DNA of 16,286 nucleotides from CAZCJU01 sp964498965 (GCA_964498965.1 CAZCJU010000042.1:1-16286); one strand, 5' to 3'. Shown: positions 7,101-14,900, counted from the first letter of the stretch. Notes: generated from the sequence alone by a model not told the origin. Translations and numbers: made by a program.

Positions 7101-8602
7101 TCGCCGTTTTTTATTGCCACGGCACCTATTTCCGTTATTTTGCAATTTATCGGGCTTTTACCTGTCGTTTCGATATCGAACACGACAAACTCGCCGTCAA
7201 GGCTTCCGTTTACCGAGCCGTACATGACAGATGATGTATCATCGACAAAATACGCCTCCATACCGTATATGACTTTAAAGGGTTCTTCGCCCTCACCGAG
7301 TTTTTTATTGATCTTTTCGCAAGCTATCATGGCAATCGGAAACCCCTGCACGTTTCCGTGATCGGTCAGTGCCACTGCCTTATGTCCCCATGCGTGTGCG
7401 GTACTTACGAGTTTATCGGGCGGAATAGTCGCATCGAGCATGGACATTTGCGTATGCACATGAAGCTCGACACGTTTTTTATCCGCTTTATCCTTTTTAT
7501 TGATCTTTTTTATTTTCTTAATGCATTTCGGTGTAAGTGTCAGCTCGCCGTCGAATTTATCGATCTTAACCGATCCGCATACGGCCAAAGCCGCACCGTC
7601 CTTTATGTTACCTGTCAATTGTCCGGCTTCTTCGCTCGGCAATACCGCTTTCACGGTGAACGCCGAATCCTCGTCGGTCATATAAAAAGATATTATGGTC
7701 TTATCTTTATTTCTTGTCTGTCTGCTGTCCGTTCCGAACACTTCGCCGAACAGACATACGCCTCTTGATTCTTCTTTAACGTCACGCATCAATGTCGGCT
7801 CGGCATCGAAATCCTCGCCGTAGATCAGCTCGCCGCAGTTGGTATCGAAGGTACATCTTCCGGTGCGGAAAACACCTTCGCTTATCATATCGTTAAGCGG
7901 CTCGGCTTCCGAAAGCGTTGTCAATTTCGTTTTGACCCGTTCGAGCATTTCGGATTTATCCTGTATTGGACCGAATCCGTTTCCGGGCTTTCCGTCCCGA
8001 GTACTCTGTTCCCTTTCATTTTCGCCTCTCAAGCGTGCTTCCTCGGCGAGTTTACGATATTTTTCGCTTTCCCGAGCCATCATGCTTTCGTACCAATCGT
8101 CTTCACTATAGCTTTCGTCGCGAATTATCTCGATATTATATCTCACGCCGAATTCCTCGAATATTATATCGGACACTATGCTGTCTGCCGAGCTTGTATA
8201 TATCAGATCTATTCCGCCGTTTGTCGTTCCTATCGTTATCTTAATACTATTTTCGCAAATATCGACGCTGTACTCATTGAAAAAGCCTCTTGTAACGGCA
8301 CCGCGTACCGACGCATCAAGCAAAACATCGTCAATATATTTCCTATTGAATAGTTGCGGAGGATAATGTGGGATAAGCTTCAGCGAATTGAGCTGATAAA
8401 CAACACGCAGATCCTCTATAAGTTCCCACAGTTCTTCCTTCGGGATTATAAACGGGCAAGAAAACTCCGCCTCCACGAATCTTTTTTCTTTATCGACTCT
8501 CGTATTACACGACAAATAGCACGATAATATATCGTGCTGTTTGTTATTTTTCGGTTCATATCTGCCAAAAAGCTTTCCGAGTGTTTTTTCCGACCTACTC
8601 AT
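4133..8602 (-). CDS. polC: DNA polymerase III alpha subunit, PolC type
   Basis: The essential replicative polymerase of Firmicutes, with built-in proofreading. It has 1489 residues, slightly above the usual 1430-1470. Domains in order: N-terminal domain (1-230) with a charged linker near 185-215; OB fold (about 277-365); first half of the PHP domain (ELHVHTQMS at 379, TDHGN at 413); the inserted DEDDh exonuclease with D476, E478, D561, H614 and D619; second half of PHP (CCSGEL at 712, TTDAH at 785); and the polymerase core. The core has GSRGSVGSSF (932-941), zinc ligands C960, C963, C985 and C988, palm aspartates D1014 and D1016 in PDIDLNF, and D1140 in LKLDILG. TGQHPGG (1089-1095) is also present. 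The C-terminal QLSMF (1485-1489) is the expected sliding-clamp binding motif. All catalytic residues are intact. The start lies one base after the ispG stop (TAA-A-ATG), indicating translational coupling. Confidence 0.98.
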   Translation of the reverse strand: MSRSEKTLGKLFGRYEPKNNKQHDILSCYLSCNTRVDKEKRFVEAEFSCPFIIPKEELWELIEDLRVVYQLNSLKLIPHYPPQLFNRKYIDDVLLDASVRGAVTRGFFNEYSVDICENSIKITIGTTNGGIDLIYTSSADSIVSDIIFEEFGVRYNIEIIRDESYSEDDWYESMMARESEKYRKLAEEARLRGENEREQSTRDGKPGNGFGPIQDKSEMLERVKTKLTTLSEAEPLNDMISEGVFRTGRCTFDTNCGELIYGEDFDAEPTLMRDVKEESRGVCLFGEVFGTDSRQTRNKDKTIISFYMTDEDSAFTVKAVLPSEEAGQLTGNIKDGAALAVCGSVKIDKFDGELTLTPKCIKKIKKINKKDKADKKRVELHVHTQMSMLDATIPPDKLVSTAHAWGHKAVALTDHGNVQGFPIAMIACEKINKKLGEGEEPFKVIYGMEAYFVDDTSSVMYGSVNGSLDGEFVVFDIETTGKSPINCKITEIGAVAIKNGEVIDRFDTFVDPEMQIPENIVKLTGITDEMVKNAPKQAEAVKMFLDYANGRTLIAHNAAFDTGFIKRVCTLNSIPFTNSYIDTLPLSRYVNTDLHKHTLDRIAKYYSLEDFNHHRADDDAYMLARIYMKMAEKLEKEGITTLSELQDTVSSSSTAYKQRPYHMVILAKNKVGLKNLYKLISYSYLKYFYRYPLIPKTILNEHREGLLLSPACCSGELYKAILEGKSDDELTEIAEYYDYLEVQPLMNNSFLLSSDSGVKDIDSLIEINRKIIEIGRLTGKPVCATTDAHVLNSEDEIGRKIILAGKKMKDGDSDIGLYFRTTDEMLDEYYYLDDETKNEIVVENPNKIADMIEVVRPIPKGNYPPKIEGADEELTQMCYDTMHSWYGENPPEVVTKRLERELTSIIKNGFGVLYIIAQKLVKNSNDKGYLVGSRGSVGSSFVATMANITEVNPLPPHYRCTHCKYSDFNVGDDVGSGFDLPDKYCPVCGNKMMGDGHDIPFETFLGFDGDKSPDIDLNFSGDVQADAHKYTEVLFGEENVFRAGTLGTLASKTAYGLYVMKYLEEKGLDVTKAEIQHLVNKCIGVKRTTGQHPGGIIVVPRENEVYDFTPVQHPADDPKSDIVTTHFAFEYLHDTILKLDILGHDVPTKYKKLEEYTNTSVMDAPMNDRRVYDLLLSTEPLGIKPEEINSPVGTFGLPELGTKFVRQMLVDTKPKNFSDLLQVSGLSHGTDVWLGNAQNLIKDGVCTISEVIGTRDNIMVYLLHKGLEPKMAFTIMEYVRKGNKPPKNLKEEHFAAMREHGVPEWYIESCLKIKYMFPKAHAAAYIISAIRLGWYKIYYPMEFYAAYFTAAPDGLDATVVLKGKKALRDLIEEIEKKPDSSQKDEEQHTASQLALEALCRGVEFLPVDLKKSDAHAFLPENGKIRLPFSSLPNLGETAAENIANACKKNEIYSVEELVRFAKLSKTVVEILRQNGVLDSLSETNQLSMF

Positions 8603-8603
8603 T

Positions 8604-9662
8604 TTACATCCTATTTATTTCTTCGCAAAGCGTTTGTATTATTCCGTCCTCGGGAATTTTATACATTATGACACCGTTTTTAAACAAAAGTGCTTCCCCG
8701 TTACCGCCCGCAACGCCTATATCGGCTTCCGAGGCTTCGCCGGGGCCGTTTACCGCACAGCCCATAAGTGCGACCCTGATAGGTCTTGACGGGTGCAATG
8801 CTTCGATGTGCTTTTCGAATTCATCTGCGAGCCGGCACAGATCTATTCTCGTTCTTCCGCAAGTCGGGCATGAGATCAACGTTATTTTGGGCTTTCTCAG
8901 ACCCAGCACATTAAGTATATTTTTAGCCGCTCCGACCTCCTTGACGGGATCATCGGTCAGCGAAATGCGTATCGTATCGCCGATCCCCTCAGCAAGCAAC
9001 GTTCCTATTCCTATAGCACTTTTTATCGTTCCGAGCTTTTCCGTTCCCGCTTCGGTCACGCCCAAATGAAGCGGGTAGTCGCATTTTTGCGACAAAAGTC
9101 TTACCGCATCTATACTGGTCATAACGTCGGAGGATTTCACGGATATAACGATATCCTCGAAATCATACGCCTCAAGAAGTCGTGTATGTATCATGGCACT
9201 TTCGCAAAGTGCCTCCGCGGTAGGTGAACCGTATTTTTCGAGTACTTCCTTTTGAAGCGACCCACCGTTTACGCCTATTCTTATCGGTATATGCCTTGCA
9301 CGTGCCGCATCGGCGAGAGCCTTTACACGTTCCGCAGCTCCGATATTTCCGGGATTGATTCTTATTTTATCCGCACCGTACTCTATCGCCGCCAACGCCG
9401 CTCTGTAATCAAAGTGTATATCCGCCACCAACGGCAAATTCGGAAAGGCGTTTTTGTAAACTGCCAAATGTTTTGCATCCTCCGCACTCGGCACAGTCAG
9501 TCGAACGATTTCGCAACCCGCCTCAACAAGTCCGCTTATCTGCTTCAATGTTGATTTTTCGTCGTCGGTGCGAGTATTTGTCATCGACTGTATGCTTATC
9601 GGATTATTTCCGCCTATTTTAACGTTACACGCTGTAACCGTTCTGCAAATTCTTCTTTTCAT
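8604..9662 (-). CDS. ispG: 4-hydroxy-3-methylbut-2-enyl diphosphate synthase (IspG/GcpE)
   Basis: A cytosolic iron-sulfur enzyme of the MEP isoprenoid pathway. It converts methylerythritol cyclodiphosphate to HMBDP, taking electrons from flavodoxin or ferredoxin. At 352 residues it is the short bacterial form: a TIM barrel (about 1-250) beginning KIGGNNPISIQSMTNTRT, then the cluster domain. The [4Fe-4S] ligands are C265 and C268 in CPTCGR, C302 in MGCAVNGPGE, and E309. The ATG at 9662 is preferred because the protein then begins MKRRICRTV as in relatives. An in-frame TTG at 9671 overlaps the rseP stop (TTGA) and would add three residues. Neither has a strong ribosome binding site, so initiation probably relies on coupling to rseP translation. 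In Bacillus proS sits at this place; ispG here is the usual clostridial arrangement. Confidence 0.96.
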   Translation of the reverse strand: MKRRICRTVTACNVKIGGNNPISIQSMTNTRTDDEKSTLKQISGLVEAGCEIVRLTVPSAEDAKHLAVYKNAFPNLPLVADIHFDYRAALAAIEYGADKIRINPGNIGAAERVKALADAARARHIPIRIGVNGGSLQKEVLEKYGSPTAEALCESAMIHTRLLEAYDFEDIVISVKSSDVMTSIDAVRLLSQKCDYPLHLGVTEAGTEKLGTIKSAIGIGTLLAEGIGDTIRISLTDDPVKEVGAAKNILNVLGLRKPKITLISCPTCGRTRIDLCRLADEFEKHIEALHPSRPIRVALMGCAVNGPGEASEADIGVAGGNGEALLFKNGVIMYKIPEDGIIQTLCEEINRM

Positions 9663-9667
9663 GGCTT

Positions 9668-10771
9668 TCAAAACAGTGAAATTATATCCTTAAACGTTAT
9701 TAATATCATAAGCAACATCAAAGCGACGATGCCCGCAAAATGGACATACCCCTCATATTTCGGATCTATCGGCTTACGTCGTATCATTTCGATTATTATG
9801 AACACGAGTCTGCCGCCGTCAAGTGCGGGCAGCGGCAAAAGGTTGAATATACCCAGATTCATTGTGATAAAAACGCTTATATACACTAAGTTATCGATTC
9901 CGAGTTTTGCACTTTCCGCAACGGCGTTTGTAGTTCCGACAGGACCGGAAACGGCATCCATACCGTATTTTCCGCTGACAAGTCCGACAAGAGAGTTCCA
10001 AATGGTTTTAATGGTCGCAAACGACGTATTCAGTGAATACGACACCACATTATACGGTGTTTTTTTCAATCTGTTCAGTTTAAAAAAGCATTCTCCGTAT
10101 GTTATTCCGTTTTCCTCGAAGGTCGGAAACGTCACGTTTTCGAGTACCGTTACTTCTCCGTTTCTTTCCACCGTCACATCAACGGGGACAACGCACTCTT
10201 CAAGCACCGTATATACAAGATCTGTCGTATAATGAACACGCACGCCATCGATCTTAAGGATCTTATCGCCGACCTGCAGACCGCTTTGTGTCGCATAGCT
10301 CTCGTATTCATCGGGTATCAAACCGACCTGAGTGCCACCGATCGCCCACGAAGAGGAGAGCGACACGAGCAATGTCATGGCAATGATTCCGACAAGGATA
10401 TTCATTGTCGCACCGGCTATTATGATAATGAATCTCTGCCATGCCGGTTTCTTGCTCACCGCATTTTCGTCATCGGATTCTTCGTCCTCGCCCGCCATGC
10501 TCACAAATCCGCCTATAGGCAAAGCACGGAGCGAATAAGCTATCTCCGTTTTTTTGCTTTTTTTGGAAAACAGCTTCGGTCCCATTCCTATGGAAAATTC
10601 GTTGATCTTCACTTTAAAAATACGTGCGGTAATATAGTGACCGAACTCATGAACTAATATCAGTATACCGAAGATCGCTATTGCGAGCAGGATATACAGG
10701 AAATTTACTATACCGTCGGAAAATGCGTTTGTTTCAAGCAAATACGGTGTAATAATGGTTATTTCCTCCAA
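9668..10771 (-). CDS. rseP: Site-2 intramembrane metalloprotease (RseP/RasP, M50 family)
   Basis: An inner-membrane zinc protease that makes the second cut in regulated intramembrane proteolysis, for example of anti-sigma factors and leftover signal peptides. Counting from the TTG at 10771 there are 367 residues. The first membrane segment (about 22-40) leads into the zinc site HEFGH (41-45). A second hydrophobic segment is near 113-138, a PDZ domain is around 148-210 (SGLQVGDKILKIDGV), the third zinc ligand is D318 in NLLPLPALDGGR (310-321), and a last membrane segment is near 342-360. The start is uncertain: the TTG at 10771 overlaps a strong GGAGG (10769-10765) and has no site of its own. 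An in-frame ATT at 10756, two bases after the dxr stop, is eight bases from GGAGG. ispG follows with overlap at the stop codon. Confidence 0.94.
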   Translation of the reverse strand: MEEITIITPYLLETNAFSDGIVNFLYILLAIAIFGILILVHEFGHYITARIFKVKINEFSIGMGPKLFSKKSKKTEIAYSLRALPIGGFVSMAGEDEESDDENAVSKKPAWQRFIIIIAGATMNILVGIIAMTLLVSLSSSWAIGGTQVGLIPDEYESYATQSGLQVGDKILKIDGVRVHYTTDLVYTVLEECVVPVDVTVERNGEVTVLENVTFPTFEENGITYGECFFKLNRLKKTPYNVVSYSLNTSFATIKTIWNSLVGLVSGKYGMDAVSGPVGTTNAVAESAKLGIDNLVYISVFITMNLGIFNLLPLPALDGGRLVFIIIEMIRRKPIDPKYEGYVHFAGIVALMLLMILITFKDIISLF

Positions 10772-11910
10772 TCAAGTGTATAAACGGCGGTTCTTGCCGT
10801 TTTATCAGCCTTCAAAATATCGTCAAGTGTAGGATCGGACACGTTCGTAACACCGGAATACCCGTACAATGTCGAGCTGTAAATTTCATTAAACGATATT
10901 TTTCTTTTTAAAAACAAATCTACCGCCGCTTCGTTTGCGGCATTAAACGCACACGGCATAACTCCGCCCTCGCTTGCGGCTTTACGTGCCAGCGAAAGGT
11001 GCGGAAACGCCCGCACATCGGGTTTATAAAACGACAGTGTGCAGAGCTTTGTCAGATCGAGTTGACCGACAAGTCCGTCCGTTCTGTCGGGGTAAGTCAA
11101 AGCGAATTTTGCGGGGTAATGCATATCGGGGACTCCGAGTTGAGCTATTACGCCATTATCTTTATATTCCACCATCGAATGAATTATGCTTTCCCGATGT
11201 ATCAGCACCTCTATTTTTTCGGCGTTCACGCCGAAAAGATATACCGCTTCGATTATTTCAAGTCCCTTATTTGCAAGCGTTGCAGAATCTATCGTTATCT
11301 TTTTGCCCATATTCCACGTCGGGTGCTTTAATGCGTCCTCGAGCGTGACTTTTTCAAGCTGTTCGTGCGAATATCCGAAGAACGGTCCTCCCGATGCGGT
11401 AAGCAGTATTCTTTTCACCTCATCGGCTTTTCCGTTTTGCAGGCACTGAAATACAGCACAATGTTCGCTGTCCACCGGAATTATTTTTCCGCCGTATTTT
11501 TTCGCCGTTTCGTTCACGAGCTGTCCCGCACACACCATGCTTTCCTTATTTGCGAGAGCCAACGTTTTACCGGAACGCAAAGCGGACAATGTAGGGAGCA
11601 AGCCGTTTTTTCCCGATATCGAATTGAACACGATATCACATTCGTATTCTCCCACGGCTTCACAGAGGGCATCGTACCCGGAAAGTATCACGGTATTTGT
11701 GTCTGCAACGGCGATTTTCAGTTTTTTTGCGGTTTCGGGATCCGACACGGCACAAAACATCGGCGAAAGCTCTCTGATCTGCTTTTCGAGTGCCATCGTA
11801 TTCGAATTTCCGGCAATGCCTATGACCTTATCGTTTTCAGACAAAACAGCGTCAACGGTTTGAGTTCCGACGGAACCTGTCGAACCCAGTATTATCACTT
11901 TTTTATTCAT
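10759..11910 (-). CDS. dxr: 1-deoxy-D-xylulose 5-phosphate reductoisomerase (DXR/IspC)
   Basis: The NADPH-dependent enzyme that rearranges and reduces DXP to 2-C-methylerythritol 4-phosphate, the committed step of the MEP pathway and the target of fosmidomycin. Its 383 residues match the family length. The nucleotide-binding loop is GSTGSVG (9-15). Metal ligands are D147 and E149 in VDSEH and E218 in NKGLE. The flexible substrate loop is HPTWNMG (196-202), with HRESIIHSM at 238-246 and the PDMHYPAKFALTYPDR stretch near 261-276. The start at 11910 has no Shine-Dalgarno sequence. A five-codon mini-ORF beginning at 11924 ends in TGA overlapping this ATG, so reinitiation after cdsA is likely. The C-terminal codons contain the ribosome binding site of rseP. 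Confidence 0.96.
   Translation of the reverse strand: MNKKVIILGSTGSVGTQTVDAVLSENDKVIGIAGNSNTMALEKQIRELSPMFCAVSDPETAKKLKIAVADTNTVILSGYDALCEAVGEYECDIVFNSISGKNGLLPTLSALRSGKTLALANKESMVCAGQLVNETAKKYGGKIIPVDSEHCAVFQCLQNGKADEVKRILLTASGGPFFGYSHEQLEKVTLEDALKHPTWNMGKKITIDSATLANKGLEIIEAVYLFGVNAEKIEVLIHRESIIHSMVEYKDNGVIAQLGVPDMHYPAKFALTYPDRTDGLVGQLDLTKLCTLSFYKPDVRAFPHLSLARKAASEGGVMPCAFNAANEAAVDLFLKRKISFNEIYSSTLYGYSGVTNVSDPTLDDILKADKTARTAVYTLDWRK
10765..10769 (-). promoter_or_regulatory. Shine-Dalgarno site within the end of dxr, for rseP
   Basis: GGAGG on the minus strand, inside the last dxr codons (TGG AGG AAA TAA). It is well placed for initiation at about 10756, where the only in-frame codon is ATT. 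No ATG, GTG or TTG lies 5-12 bases downstream in the rseP frame. Confidence 0.7.
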
Positions 11911-11930
11911 ATAAATTTATTCATACAAAC

Positions 11931-12788
11931 TCAAATAAATCGGAAAAATCTGAAAAAATCATTTGACGTACACAACAAAAACAGGAACGGTGCGACGGCG
12001 ATAAAGCTGTCGAAGCGATCGAGAACGCCGCCGTGACCGGGCAACAGCTTACCGAAATCTTTTATTCCGTTTTTACGTTTTATCAGCGACATAAAAAGGT
12101 CGCCGATCTGAGATATCACCGATGTTATGACCGCCATAAACACAAGTGCGACATAATTTACCTTTGCCTCGGTAATTCTTTCCGCTATAAAAGCATATAT
12201 CAGGAAAAACAATATATTTCCGAATATCCCGCCAATGCTTCCTTCAATCGTCTTTTTGGGTGACACATCGGGAATAAGCTTATGCTTACCGAACAGCATT
12301 CCCGCAAAATAAGCGAAAATATCGCTTCCCCATGCCGTAAGAAAAACGAGTATGTACAAATATTCACCGTGTTCCAGATCACGCAACAGTACGACCGACG
12401 AAAAACCGCCGACAATATATATGCAAAGTGCCGTTGTCGACAGTGTGGTGAATATATCCGTTTTGCCTTTTGAAAATATCGAACAGGTCACCGAAAGAAA
12501 AAAGTAAACGAACGCCGTCGAAAGGATCGCCTGCACGGATCTGCCGGTAAAATACCCTATCTTAAAAGTGCTTTCGAACCTGCACATAAGCGGAACGAAC
12601 AGTGCAAATGCGAACGACGGGATACTCAACGTATACGTATCAAGCAAGCTCATGCATTTAAGCAACTCATATGCGGAAGCGACCGAGAGAAAGCAAACAA
12701 GGGCAGTGAATGCCACCGTATCCGAGTAAAAAAGCACGGGAACCAGAAGCATAAGACCTATTATTGACGTAATTATTCTTTTTAACAC
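11931..12788 (-). CDS. cdsA: Phosphatidate cytidylyltransferase (CDP-diglyceride synthase)
   Basis: A polytopic membrane enzyme that makes CDP-diacylglycerol from phosphatidic acid and CTP, the precursor of phosphatidylglycerol and cardiolipin. It has 285 residues with about eight hydrophobic segments spread through the chain. The CdsA signature is complete near the C-terminus: SLIKRKNGIKD (234-244), then LLPGHGGVLDR (248-258), with the Asp and His that bind metal and CTP. Upstream, AWGSDIFAYFAGMLFGKHK (152-170) and SPKKTIEGSIGG (176-187) are also typical. The GTG start at 12788 is chosen because GGAGGAG (12803-12797) lies eight bases upstream, inside the end of uppS. The uppS stop is three bases before the GTG. 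Confidence 0.96.
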   Translation of the reverse strand: MLKRIITSIIGLMLLVPVLFYSDTVAFTALVCFLSVASAYELLKCMSLLDTYTLSIPSFAFALFVPLMCRFESTFKIGYFTGRSVQAILSTAFVYFFLSVTCSIFSKGKTDIFTTLSTTALCIYIVGGFSSVVLLRDLEHGEYLYILVFLTAWGSDIFAYFAGMLFGKHKLIPDVSPKKTIEGSIGGIFGNILFFLIYAFIAERITEAKVNYVALVFMAVITSVISQIGDLFMSLIKRKNGIKDFGKLLPGHGGVLDRFDSFIAVAPFLFLLCTSNDFFRFFRFI

Positions 12789-12791
12789 CGC

Positions 12792-13487
12792 TCACACTCC
12801 TCCGTATCTGCGATGACGACTTTGAAATACACGTACCGCTTCATCAACCTGTGCGTAAGTCATATCCGGCCACAGGGTATCCGTAAAATAAAGCTCCGCA
12901 TACGCACTTTGCCACATCAAAAAGTTTGAAAGCCTGTATTCCCCGCCCGTTCTCACTATAAGATCCGGCTCGGGACTTTGCGATGTATAAAGTCGCTGTG
13001 AGATATCGTTTTCGGTTATATTTGCGATTCCTTGCTTTATACATTCGTTTACGGCGTGACATATTTCATCGCGACCGCCGTAATTTACGGCTATATTTAA
13101 AATTTTTTCGTTTTCGGCACTATCACACTCGAGTTTTTCCATTTTATGTCTGAGTTCTTCCGAAAACACGCATTTATCGCCTAAAAAAATAACACGAATA
13201 TTTTTTTCGCTCAAGCTTTTTGCGGCTTTTTCGATATATTCGTCGAAAAGCCTGAAAATTGCATTCACCTCGTTTTTGGGGCGTCGCCAATTTTCCGTTG
13301 AAAAAGCATACACGGTGACAGCGTGTATACCGATGTCACCGCAATACTCGGTTATTTTTTGAAAGACCTGTGCACCGATCTTATGTCCGTACTCTCTCGG
13401 CATGAGTCTTTTTTGAGCCCATCTTCCGTTTCCGTCCATAATAAACGCAATGTGCTTCGGCAATACAGATTTTTCGTTACCCGCCAT
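12792..13487 (-). CDS. uppS: Isoprenyl transferase (undecaprenyl diphosphate synthase)
   Basis: A cytosolic cis-prenyltransferase that adds isopentenyl diphosphate units in cis to farnesyl diphosphate, giving the C55 carrier lipid for peptidoglycan and other wall polymers. Its 231 residues are near the usual 230-250. Motifs: HIAFIMDGNGRWA (12-24) with the catalytic aspartate D18, FSTENW (62-67), NYGGRDE (135-141), and the signature from PDLIVRTGGEYRLSNF through MWQSAYAELYF (174-201). The ATG at 13487 comes one base after the frr stop (TAA-A-ATG), with only a GGAAG-like binding site, so coupling to frr is likely. dxr and ispG, two steps that supply its C5 substrate, are in the same string. Confidence 0.96.
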   Translation of the reverse strand: MAGNEKSVLPKHIAFIMDGNGRWAQKRLMPREYGHKIGAQVFQKITEYCGDIGIHAVTVYAFSTENWRRPKNEVNAIFRLFDEYIEKAAKSLSEKNIRVIFLGDKCVFSEELRHKMEKLECDSAENEKILNIAVNYGGRDEICHAVNECIKQGIANITENDISQRLYTSQSPEPDLIVRTGGEYRLSNFLMWQSAYAELYFTDTLWPDMTYAQVDEAVRVFQSRHRRYGGV

Positions 13488-13488
13488 T

Positions 13489-14043
13489 TTATACTTCCAT
13501 TATTTCTTTCTTTTTTGCCGCCGTTATATTGTCGATCTCTTTTATATACTTATCCGTCAGATCCTGAATGCTTTTATCCGACTGCTTCAGTTCGTCCTCG
13601 GTCATTTCGCCGTTTTTCTTCATTGCCTTACTTTTATCGTTTGCATCTCTGCGGATATTACGAACGGCGACCTTAGCTTCTTCGCCCGTCTTTTCGACCT
13701 GTTTGGTCAAATTACGTCTGATCTCTTCCGTAAGCGGGGGAAAGCACAAGCGTATCGTTTTACCGTCGTTTTGGGGATTGATACCGATATCGGCAACCTG
13801 TATTGCCTTTTCTATCGATTTACAGGTTGACGCATCCCACGGCATGATAGTGATCGTGCGTGCGTCCGTCACCTTGACCTCCGCCATTTGGTTTACCTGT
13901 GTGGGCGAGCCGTAGTACTCAACCGTTACCTTGTCGAGGACTGCGGGATTCGCACGTCCGGCACGAATCGTTGTCAGCTCATAGGAATAAGCGGCAACGG
14001 ATTTTTTCATTTTTTCTTCGTAATCCTTGCAATTGAGTTTCAT
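13489..14043 (-). CDS. frr: Ribosome recycling factor
   Basis: The factor that, with EF-G, splits the post-termination ribosome into subunits. Its 184 residues match the family (about 185). It shows the expected two-part layout: long-helix bundle segments with TTIRAGRANPAVLDKVTVEYYG near 25-46, then PLTEEIRRNLTKQVEKTGEE near 107-126 and VRNIRRDANDK near 131-141. A beta domain (TQVNQMAEVKVTDARTITI and PWD) lies between. AGGAG stands about eight bases before the ATG at 14043. It follows pyrH by 21 bases, an arrangement conserved widely in bacteria. Confidence 0.97.
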   Translation of the reverse strand: MKLNCKDYEEKMKKSVAAYSYELTTIRAGRANPAVLDKVTVEYYGSPTQVNQMAEVKVTDARTITIMPWDASTCKSIEKAIQVADIGINPQNDGKTIRLCFPPLTEEIRRNLTKQVEKTGEEAKVAVRNIRRDANDKSKAMKKNGEMTEDELKQSDKSIQDLTDKYIKEIDNITAAKKKEIMEV

Positions 14044-14064
14044 TTTGTAAAGCTCCTTTTATTA

Positions 14065-14781
14065 TTATCTCATTATCGTTCCGATATTTTCGCCGCAGAT
14101 CGCACGCATGATATTATTCGGGTCATCAAGACCGAACAGCAATACGGGCAGTGCGTTATCCATTGCCATACAGGTTGCCGAAGCATCTATCACTTTAAGC
14201 TTCTTTTCGAGTACTTCCGAATACGATATCGTATCGTACTTTTTTGCGTTATCGTCCTTGTTGGGGTCGGCGGTATAGATTGCATCGACGTTTTTCGCAA
14301 GCATGGCAATATCCGCATTTATTTCGACAGCTCTCAATATAGCACCGGTATCGGTTGTAAAGAAGGGATTTCCGGTGCCGCCGCCGAGAACGATAACCTT
14401 TCCCGCATTCAGACATTCATTTGCGGCTCGGGCGGTGAACAAGCGGGCTACCTTATTCATTTCAACGGAAGAAAAGGTAACGGCATCAACGCCTATGCTC
14501 TTAAGTACATTTTCGATTGCTATCGAATTGATCATTGTGGCGAGCATACCCATATCGTCTTCTCTGGCTCTGTCAATACCCGCCGCATTTCTGCCGCCTC
14601 GCCAAATATTTCCGCCGCCGACGAGCAGAGCCACCTCGACACCTTGCTCACAAAGGCACTTCACTATCTCGCAGATACGGCGAAGAGCGTCGAAATCTAT
14701 TATATCACGCTCTTTGTTTTTCGGTGCGAGTGCTTCGCCTGATAGCTTGAGCAATATTCGTTTGTAAATCGGTGTATCCAT
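14065..14781 (-). CDS. pyrH: UMP kinase (uridylate kinase)
   Basis: The bacterial UMP kinase of the amino acid kinase family, making UDP from UMP and ATP. In many bacteria it is a hexamer, activated by GTP and inhibited by UTP. With the ATG at 14781 the protein has 238 residues. Motifs: RILLKLSGEALAP near the N-terminus, LLVGGGNIWRGG, the GMLATMINSIAIENVL helix, VIVLGGGTGNPFFTTDTGA, and MLAKNVDAIYTADP. The 14781 start is favoured because GGGAG lies six bases upstream; an earlier in-frame start at 14799 would place this site inside the coding region. It is the first gene after a promoter at 14814-14842 and opens the long minus-strand operon. Confidence 0.97.
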   Translation of the reverse strand: MDTPIYKRILLKLSGEALAPKNKERDIIDFDALRRICEIVKCLCEQGVEVALLVGGGNIWRGGRNAAGIDRAREDDMGMLATMINSIAIENVLKSIGVDAVTFSSVEMNKVARLFTARAANECLNAGKVIVLGGGTGNPFFTTDTGAILRAVEINADIAMLAKNVDAIYTADPNKDDNAKKYDTISYSEVLEKKLKVIDASATCMAMDNALPVLLFGLDDPNNIMRAICGENIGTIMR

Positions 14782-14813
14782 TTTCTTCTCCCAACACATA
14801 TTTTAATACATAT

Positions 14814-14842
14814 ATTTTAACCTGTATTTGTGGATTTGTAAA
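14814..14842 (-). promoter_or_regulatory. Probable sigma-A promoter before pyrH
   Basis: On the minus strand, -35 TTTACA (14842-14837), a 17-base spacer and -10 TAAAAT (14819-14814) lie just after the tsf terminator. The leader to the pyrH ATG would be about 25 bases. Each hexamer is one base from consensus (TTGACA, TATAAT). There is no extended -10. This would drive the ten-gene string from pyrH to the nitroreductase-like gene. Confidence 0.75.
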
Positions 14843-14853
14843 TAGAGATTCGC

Positions 14854-14900
14854 AAAAAAATTGCCTTTTGGGAATTTTTGTACATTTTCCGCAAAAGACA
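14854..14900 (-). terminator. Intrinsic terminator after tsf
   Basis: On the minus strand, TGTCTTTTG (14900-14892) pairs with CAAAAGGCA (14870-14862), with one T-G wobble. A single C bulge follows, then GGAA pairs with TTCC. Directly after the stem come an A and seven T residues (14860-14854). It starts 15 bases after the tsf stop and closes the rpsB-tsf operon. Confidence 0.88.
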
